From Desulfobulbaceae bacterium (GTDB lineage Bacteria; Desulfobacterota; Desulfobulbia; Desulfobulbales; DAOVSZ01), in contig DAOVSZ010000071.1 of assembly GCA_030627725.1 (NCBI GenBank), positions 1 to 10,163 on the forward strand: 10,163 nucleotides of DNA. Direction: 5' to 3'. The translations under genes were made by a program, and so were the position numbers. Below the pieces are notes generated by a model. That model made no database searches. It had not been told where the DNA came from and saw nothing but the letters and a program-made list of their open reading frames with translations. Numbering within the stretch: position 1 is the stretch's first letter; every line of letters starts with the position of its first letter. Shown here one piece after another: positions 5,906 through 10,163 of this stretch.

Positions 5906-6502
5906 ATGCATCAAATTAATAAGAAAATTTTCCCAACCGCCATTCGAAGGGTAATCCTTCTTCTGGCCTTTCTGGCATTCTTTTTGGCGCCGCTGCAATC
6001 TCTTTATGCCCAGGAGATGGAGATCCGTGATTTCATCGTGACGAATTCGAGCACGGACCTTCTGCTGTTTTTTACCATTTCCAATGCCTTTACGCCGGAG
6101 ATTGAAGAGGGGATCCATAACGGCATACCGGTGACATTTACGTTCTTTGTTGAGTTGTCCGCTATCAGAAAAGGGTGGGTCGACCGGGAAGAGGTCTCGC
6201 TTTCTTTTGATCATTCTCTTGCCTACGATACCCTCAAAGAGGAATATCATATAACGAGTTCAGCAAACAGTATGCAGCTCTCTATTACGAAGTCGCTCAA
6301 GGAGGCAAAGTCCCTGATGGCTGAGGTGAATGGCTTTAAGGTATATCCCCTTTCAAGGCTCGTTGCTGACGCCGAATACTCCCTTCGGGTCAAGGCCAGA
6401 CTTGCCAAGAAAACACTTCCTCTGTTTTTTAATTATCTTGTACCGTTTGGATCTTTCTGGGATTTTGATACTGACTGGTATGAAACCGAATTTAGATATT
6501 GA
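5906..6502 (+). CDS. Exported DUF4390 protein, possible NtrY partner
   Basis: A 198-residue protein matching the DUF4390 family in length, pattern and position; its function is unknown. The N-terminus is a clear signal peptide: a basic n-region with K6, K7, R14 and R15, a hydrophobic core (16-30), and a probable cleavage after LYA35. The mature part would be periplasmic. It is rich in beta-type segments (for example FIVTNSSTDLLLFFTI, 43-58) and ends in an aromatic stretch, FGSFWDFDTDWYETEFRY. Its last 23 nt overlap the start of the kinase gene, which suggests translational coupling. From memory, DUF4390 genes often sit directly before ntrY-like kinases in beta- and deltaproteobacteria, so a role in signal input or in the envelope process that the kinase monitors is plausible. 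That is inference. Confidence 0.8.
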   Translation: MHQINKKIFPTAIRRVILLLAFLAFFLAPLQSLYAQEMEIRDFIVTNSSTDLLLFFTISNAFTPEIEEGIHNGIPVTFTFFVELSAIRKGWVDREEVSLSFDHSLAYDTLKEEYHITSSANSMQLSITKSLKEAKSLMAEVNGFKVYPLSRLVADAEYSLRVKARLAKKTLPLFFNYLVPFGSFWDFDTDWYETEFRY

Positions 6503-8723
6503 GATATATCAGGAGTTGCAGGAGAAAAAGATCCGGAAACGGCGGCGCATTCGGATAATTATCCTTTGCTGTCTTGCCCTGGTTCCGGTTCTTACCTACC
6601 TGGAAACGAAGGTTTTTACCCTCGGTGAGGTTCCGTTTCCGGTCAGCGGCAATGTCCTTGTCTTTGTGTTGATCAACATCAACGTCCTTCTTCTTCTCTT
6701 GATGGTCTTTCTCGTCCTGCGTGAACTTGCGCAGCTCCTTTTTGACCGCCGCAAACAGCTGCTCGGCACGAGACTGCGGACAAAGATCGTTATTTCTTTT
6801 GTTTGTCTTTCGCTCATTCCTACAGCTCTCCTTTTCTTTGTCGCCCTCCAGTTTGTCTCCACCAGCATGGACTACTGGTTCAATATCAACGTGGAGGAAT
6901 CACTGGTCGAATCGCTCTCGCTTGCCAGGAATATATATCAGGATGAGGAAGAGCGGGTGAAACAGCTTGGGAAAGCAACGACAATGTATCTTGAAACTCG
7001 GGAAAAAGAATCAATCCAGGGGAGCTGGCTGGGGTTTTATTTTGCCGATATGTTGAAAAAATACAACCTGGCAGGGCTCGAACTCATCTCGGACCAGCAT
7101 ACCGTCATCGTATCTGCAGCCGGCCCTGCGATCGTGAACATGGAGGTGCCTGCTCTACCGGCCGAACTGTTGCGCAGAACACTTGCCGGGGAGGAAGGGA
7201 TGCAGATAATCCAGGCTGTTGCCGCTGGAGAGCTTGTCCGCGGCCTGACCCGTGTTCGTATGGCGACTGATGATTTTGGCGAGAACAAGGTCCTGGTTAT
7301 TTCTATGTTTATCCCTGCAGAGCGGCTGGCGAGCATGAATGTTATTTCAAAAGGCCTTGAAGGGTACAGGCAGCTGGTGTTGATGAAGACCCCGATAAAG
7401 ACGAGTCTCCTGGTCATGCTGCTTATCGTCACACTTCTTATCATCTTCTCCGCCATCTGGTTCGGGTTTTATGTGGCGGCCAGCCTGACAGGTCCTATGG
7501 GTAAGCTTGCTGATGCAACCAGAAGAGTTGCGGATGGCGACCTTGATTTTGTCATCGAGAAGGAGACCGGGGATGAGATGGGCACCCTGGTTGATTCCTT
7601 TAATCAGATGACACAAGACCTTCTGGAAGGAAAGCGGCAGATTGAAGAGACAAATAAGGCCCTGGAGAACAGTATTCAGGAGCTTGAAGAGAGACGCCGC
7701 TATACCGAGATCATTCTGCGGAACGTGACTGCCGGTGTTATTTCACTTGATAAGGACGGCAGGATTACGACAATCAACCGCTTTGCGGAAGAGCTCTTGG
7801 GTGTCGACAGGCACAGTGTGCTGAACCGAAGATATCGCTCCGTTCTCCGGTTTGCCCATCTTTCCCTGCTGGACACATTTCTTACTGAACTGGAACAGTC
7901 TGGAAAAACGTCTATTCAGCGTCCTCTCCGTCTGACAATTGGGGATGAGACATTTTCCCTCAGGGTCAACTTTGTCCGCCTTGAAGATGATGAGGGGAAC
8001 AGGCTTGGTGTCGTACTTGTCTTTGATAACCTGACGGAACTTGAAAAAGCGCAGAGAATGGCGGCGTGGCGCGAGGTGGCGAGAAGGATCGCGCATGAGG
8101 TCAAAAATCCGCTCACCCCGATACAACTTTCTGCGCAAAGACTCAGAAAGAGGTATCTGGAGACGCTGGCGGAAGAGGGAGAAATTTTTGACCTCTGCAC
8201 CTCGACAATCATCAATCAGGTGGATGAGCTGAAACGACTGGTCAGTGAATTTTCAAGTTTTGCCAGGATGCCGGCGGTACGGAAGAGCCTGAATAGTATA
8301 ACAGGGGTGGCCAGAGAGGTCCTGGCCCTTTATCAGGAAGCCCATAAGAATATCTCTTTTTATTATTCCTGCAACGACGATGTCCCTCCTTTTTCCTTTG
8401 ATCCGGAACAGATGCGCAGGGTCCTTGTGAATCTGCTCGACAATGCAGTTGCAGTGCTTCCAGATGGCGGTATAGTAGAGGTTGCATTGACCCATGAAGT
8501 GGGGAAAAAACGTATCTTCCTGGAAGTCAACGATAATGGGCCGGGTGTCAAGGACGAAGACAAACTCAGGCTCTTTGAGCCTTATTTTTCCACCAAAAAG
8601 GCAGGAACAGGCTTAGGCCTCGCCATTGCCAGCACGGTTGTCGCGGACCACGGCGGGTATATCCGGGTAAAAGACAATGATCCCTCAGGGGCACGGTTTA
8701 TCATTGAACTGCCTTTTGAGTAA
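6480..8723 (+). CDS. ntrY: NtrY-type membrane sensor histidine kinase
   Basis: A 747-residue kinase with NtrY architecture. In order: a basic cytoplasmic N-tail (KKIRKRRRIR, 16-25), hydrophobic helices at about 26-40, 57-80 and 101-127, a likely periplasmic region (128-305), a fourth helix (307-330), HAMP (331-383), a coiled linker (384-408), PAS (409-515), then HisKA with REVARRIAHEVKNPLTP (531-547; H539 the phosphoacceptor), N-box NLLDNA (651-656), G1 DNGPG (685-689), F-box FEPYFSTK (699-706) and G2 GTGLGLAI (709-716). It should phosphorylate the NtrX-type regulator downstream. The ATG at 6480 is preferred to the in-frame ATG at 6330, which would overlap DUF4390 by 173 nt and add unrelated residues. 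NtrY proteins are linked to nitrogen or redox sensing elsewhere; the signal here is unknown. Confidence 0.9.
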   Translation: MKPNLDIEIYQELQEKKIRKRRRIRIIILCCLALVPVLTYLETKVFTLGEVPFPVSGNVLVFVLININVLLLLLMVFLVLRELAQLLFDRRKQLLGTRLRTKIVISFVCLSLIPTALLFFVALQFVSTSMDYWFNINVEESLVESLSLARNIYQDEEERVKQLGKATTMYLETREKESIQGSWLGFYFADMLKKYNLAGLELISDQHTVIVSAAGPAIVNMEVPALPAELLRRTLAGEEGMQIIQAVAAGELVRGLTRVRMATDDFGENKVLVISMFIPAERLASMNVISKGLEGYRQLVLMKTPIKTSLLVMLLIVTLLIIFSAIWFGFYVAASLTGPMGKLADATRRVADGDLDFVIEKETGDEMGTLVDSFNQMTQDLLEGKRQIEETNKALENSIQELEERRRYTEIILRNVTAGVISLDKDGRITTINRFAEELLGVDRHSVLNRRYRSVLRFAHLSLLDTFLTELEQSGKTSIQRPLRLTIGDETFSLRVNFVRLEDDEGNRLGVVLVFDNLTELEKAQRMAAWREVARRIAHEVKNPLTPIQLSAQRLRKRYLETLAEEGEIFDLCTSTIINQVDELKRLVSEFSSFARMPAVRKSLNSITGVAREVLALYQEAHKNISFYYSCNDDVPPFSFDPEQMRRVLVNLLDNAVAVLPDGGIVEVALTHEVGKKRIFLEVNDNGPGVKDEDKLRLFEPYFSTKKAGTGLGLAIASTVVADHGGYIRVKDNDPSGARFIIELPFE

Positions 8724-8886
8724 GGGAAGAGAGAAAAAAGTAATTCAGGGGTGTTCGAATCGGTCTGAAGGATATATACTATTAAGTAGGCACAAAGGCG
8801 GGAAAGAGCGGTTTACAACAAACTCAACAACTCAATAAACCCAATAAACCCAATAAACTCAATTAACTCAATTAACCCATAACCAT
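8724..8886. other. ntrY-ntrX gap
   Basis: This 163-nt gap splits a kinase-regulator pair that usually lies close together. It holds an AT-rich patch with TATACT (8775-8780), a weak -10 candidate without a good -35. It also holds AGGCACAAAGGC (8788-8799), which is identical to 1144-1155, and the CAATAAACC-type array (8816-8884) that reaches the ntrX start. No gene was seen. Confidence 0.6.
8816..8884. repeat. CAATAAACC-type tandem array abutting ntrX
   Basis: Eight units tile this stretch: CAACAAACT, CAACAACT, CAATAAACC twice (8833 and 8842), CAATAAACT (8851), CAATTAACT (8860), CAATTAACC (8869) and a partial CATAACC (8878-8884). The ATG of ntrX follows after 2 nt. A 28-bp stretch (8829-8856) is identical to 4123-4150 before hflX. 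Confidence 0.88.
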
Positions 8887-10163
8887 ATGGCATCAAAAAT
8901 TCTTATTGTTGACGATGAAGCCAGTATCCTGGAATCCGTGCAGGGAATTCTGTCGGATGAAGGGTTTGTGCCTGTCTGCGCCGGGTCGGCGGAAGAGGGC
9001 CTTTCGATCATTGAAGAGGAGAGGATTGACGTGGTCCTGCTTGATATCTGGATGCCTGGTATGGATGGGCTTGAGGCATTGAAAAAAATCAAGGAAGACC
9101 ATGCCGGTCTGCCTGTTATCATGATCTCCGGTCATGGGACCATTGAAACGGCTGTGCAGGCGACAAAGATGGGGGCCTTTGATTTTATTGAAAAGCCGCC
9201 TTCCTACGACAAGATTGTTCTGGCGATAAATAATGCCGTGCACCTGTCTCATTTGGAAGAAGAGAACAGGATCTTGCGCCAGAAGGAGAAAAAGCAGCCG
9301 GAGATCACGGGAAAATCTTTAGCTATAAAACACCTGAAAGAACAGATCGAACGGGTCGCGCCGAGCGATGCCTGGGTATTGATCACAGGCGAACACGGGA
9401 CAGGCAAGGAGCTTGTTGCCCAGTCAATCCATCGGTTGTCCGGACGCAGTCATAAGCCGATGATTGACATGAACTGTGCCGCCATACCGGAAGAGTTGAT
9501 CGAGAGTGAACTCTTCGGTCATGAAAAAGGGGCGTTTACCGGCGCAAATGAGTCCAAGCGAGGGAAATTCGATCTGGCAGACGGCGGCATGATCTTTCTT
9601 GATGAGATTGCGGACATGAGCCTGAAGACCCAGGCCAAGATCTTAAGGATTCTCCAGGAGCAGAAATTTGAGCGTGTCGGCGGGTCCAGCACCTTTTCCG
9701 TGGATGTCAGGGTGCTTGCTGCAACAAACAAGGACCTTGAGCAGGAGATACGACAGGGAAATTTCAGAGAGGACCTGTACTGGCGATTGAACGTGGTGCC
9801 GATTCATGTGCCGCCTTTCAGGGAGCGTCTGGAGGACATTCCGGAGTTTGTTGCCGAGTTGACGGAGGAATATGCCAGAAAGGGGATCGGGAGAAAGGGG
9901 TTCACTCCAGGAGCCTTAGAGGCAATGGCCCGCCATACATGGCCGGGAAATGTTCGTGAGCTTCGTAATTTTATTGAACGGGTGATGATCATGAACCCGG
10001 ACCCGGTTGTTACCGAAGAGACTGTTGCCCAGCTTCTTTCTCTTCCGGCCAGGCCTCTCAGATCAAGTGAGGAACCGACCGGCCTTGATATAGCGTCTCC
10101 GCCGGTGTCTCAGGATTTCATACATCGATACAAAGGTCTCGCCTTTAAGGAGGCCCGGAAGGC
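8887..10163 (+). CDS. ntrX: NtrX-type sigma54-dependent response regulator (partial, 3' end off window)
   Basis: The first 425 codons are in the window and the frame is open to the edge. The receiver domain (about 3-120) has the acidic pocket D9-D10, phosphoacceptor D53 in LLDIWMPGMDG, switch residue S81 and K103 in EKP. The segment MISGHGTIETAVQATKMGAF (79-98) is characteristic of NtrX. The AAA+ domain has Walker A GEHGTGKE (168-175), the sigma54-contacting GAFTGA loop (215-220), Walker B GGMIFLDEI (233-241), VPPFRERLEDIP and WPGNVRELRNF. The C-terminal Fis-type DNA-binding helices are missing, the window ending just after FKEARK. It should activate sigma54 promoters when phosphorylated by the kinase upstream. 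The ATG at 8887 gives the expected N-terminus (MASKILIVDDE), but no Shine-Dalgarno precedes it, only repeat array. Confidence 0.92.
   Translation, partial: MASKILIVDDEASILESVQGILSDEGFVPVCAGSAEEGLSIIEEERIDVVLLDIWMPGMDGLEALKKIKEDHAGLPVIMISGHGTIETAVQATKMGAFDFIEKPPSYDKIVLAINNAVHLSHLEEENRILRQKEKKQPEITGKSLAIKHLKEQIERVAPSDAWVLITGEHGTGKELVAQSIHRLSGRSHKPMIDMNCAAIPEELIESELFGHEKGAFTGANESKRGKFDLADGGMIFLDEIADMSLKTQAKILRILQEQKFERVGGSSTFSVDVRVLAATNKDLEQEIRQGNFREDLYWRLNVVPIHVPPFRERLEDIPEFVAELTEEYARKGIGRKGFTPGALEAMARHTWPGNVRELRNFIERVMIMNPDPVVTEETVAQLLSLPARPLRSSEEPTGLDIASPPVSQDFIHRYKGLAFKEARK

Noticed and set aside
6330..6479. Kinase start at ATG 6330.
   Set aside because: It would overlap DUF4390 by 173 nt and the added residues are an out-of-frame reading of that gene. 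The ATG at 6480 gives a normal NtrY N-terminus.
8741..8775. TTCGAATC resembling a tRNA T-loop.
   Set aside because: The flanking bases do not pair as a T-stem and no anticodon arm, D-arm or acceptor stem can be drawn upstream.

Overview
This window looks like bacterial chromosome from an anaerobic or microaerophilic deltaproteobacterium (Desulfobacterota, possibly near Desulfobulbales). The basis is gene content and protein style: an Mrp-type Fe-S ATPase with Cys-rich ends, SelB, a long-form HflX, and a DUF4390-NtrY-NtrX cluster. It is an inference with no database search behind it. All genes are on the + strand. GC is moderate in the genes, and the intergenic gaps are AT-rich.

Layout. Bases 1-183 are a leader with a plausible sigma70 promoter. 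An Mrp/NBP35 Fe-S carrier ATPase follows (184-1134), then a gap with a nested palindrome and a GC hairpin. Next is a metallo-beta-lactamase-fold hydrolase of the glyoxalase II type (1308-1946), then a gap of CACGAA-type direct and inverted repeats. The selenocysteine elongation factor SelB (2107-4017) is followed by a gap made almost entirely of converging 8-9 bp tandem repeats. The ribosome-associated GTPase HflX comes next (in-frame standard start at 4266, but conserved coding begins about 30 codons earlier), ending at 5807. A short gap with TTTACGG heptamers and a hairpin leads to an exported DUF4390 protein (5906-6502). This overlaps by 23 nt a four-helix membrane histidine kinase of the NtrY type (6480-8723). 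A 163-nt gap with a second CAATAAACC array precedes an NtrX-type sigma54-activating response regulator (8887 to the window edge, truncated before its DNA-binding domain).

How the genes fit together. DUF4390-NtrY-NtrX form a signalling module: a possible periplasmic partner, a sensor kinase, and a sigma54 enhancer-binding regulator. SelB and HflX both act at the ribosome. Mrp and the hydrolase are general metabolism or maintenance genes. No CRISPR array, transposase, tRNA or rRNA was recognised.

The most unusual feature is between the genes. At least three families of 7-9 bp repeats fill the gaps. In front of selB, hflX and ntrX the repeats run up to, or nearly up to, the start codon, and no Shine-Dalgarno sequence is visible. 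The hflX start also appears disrupted by a one-base frame change beside the repeat array.
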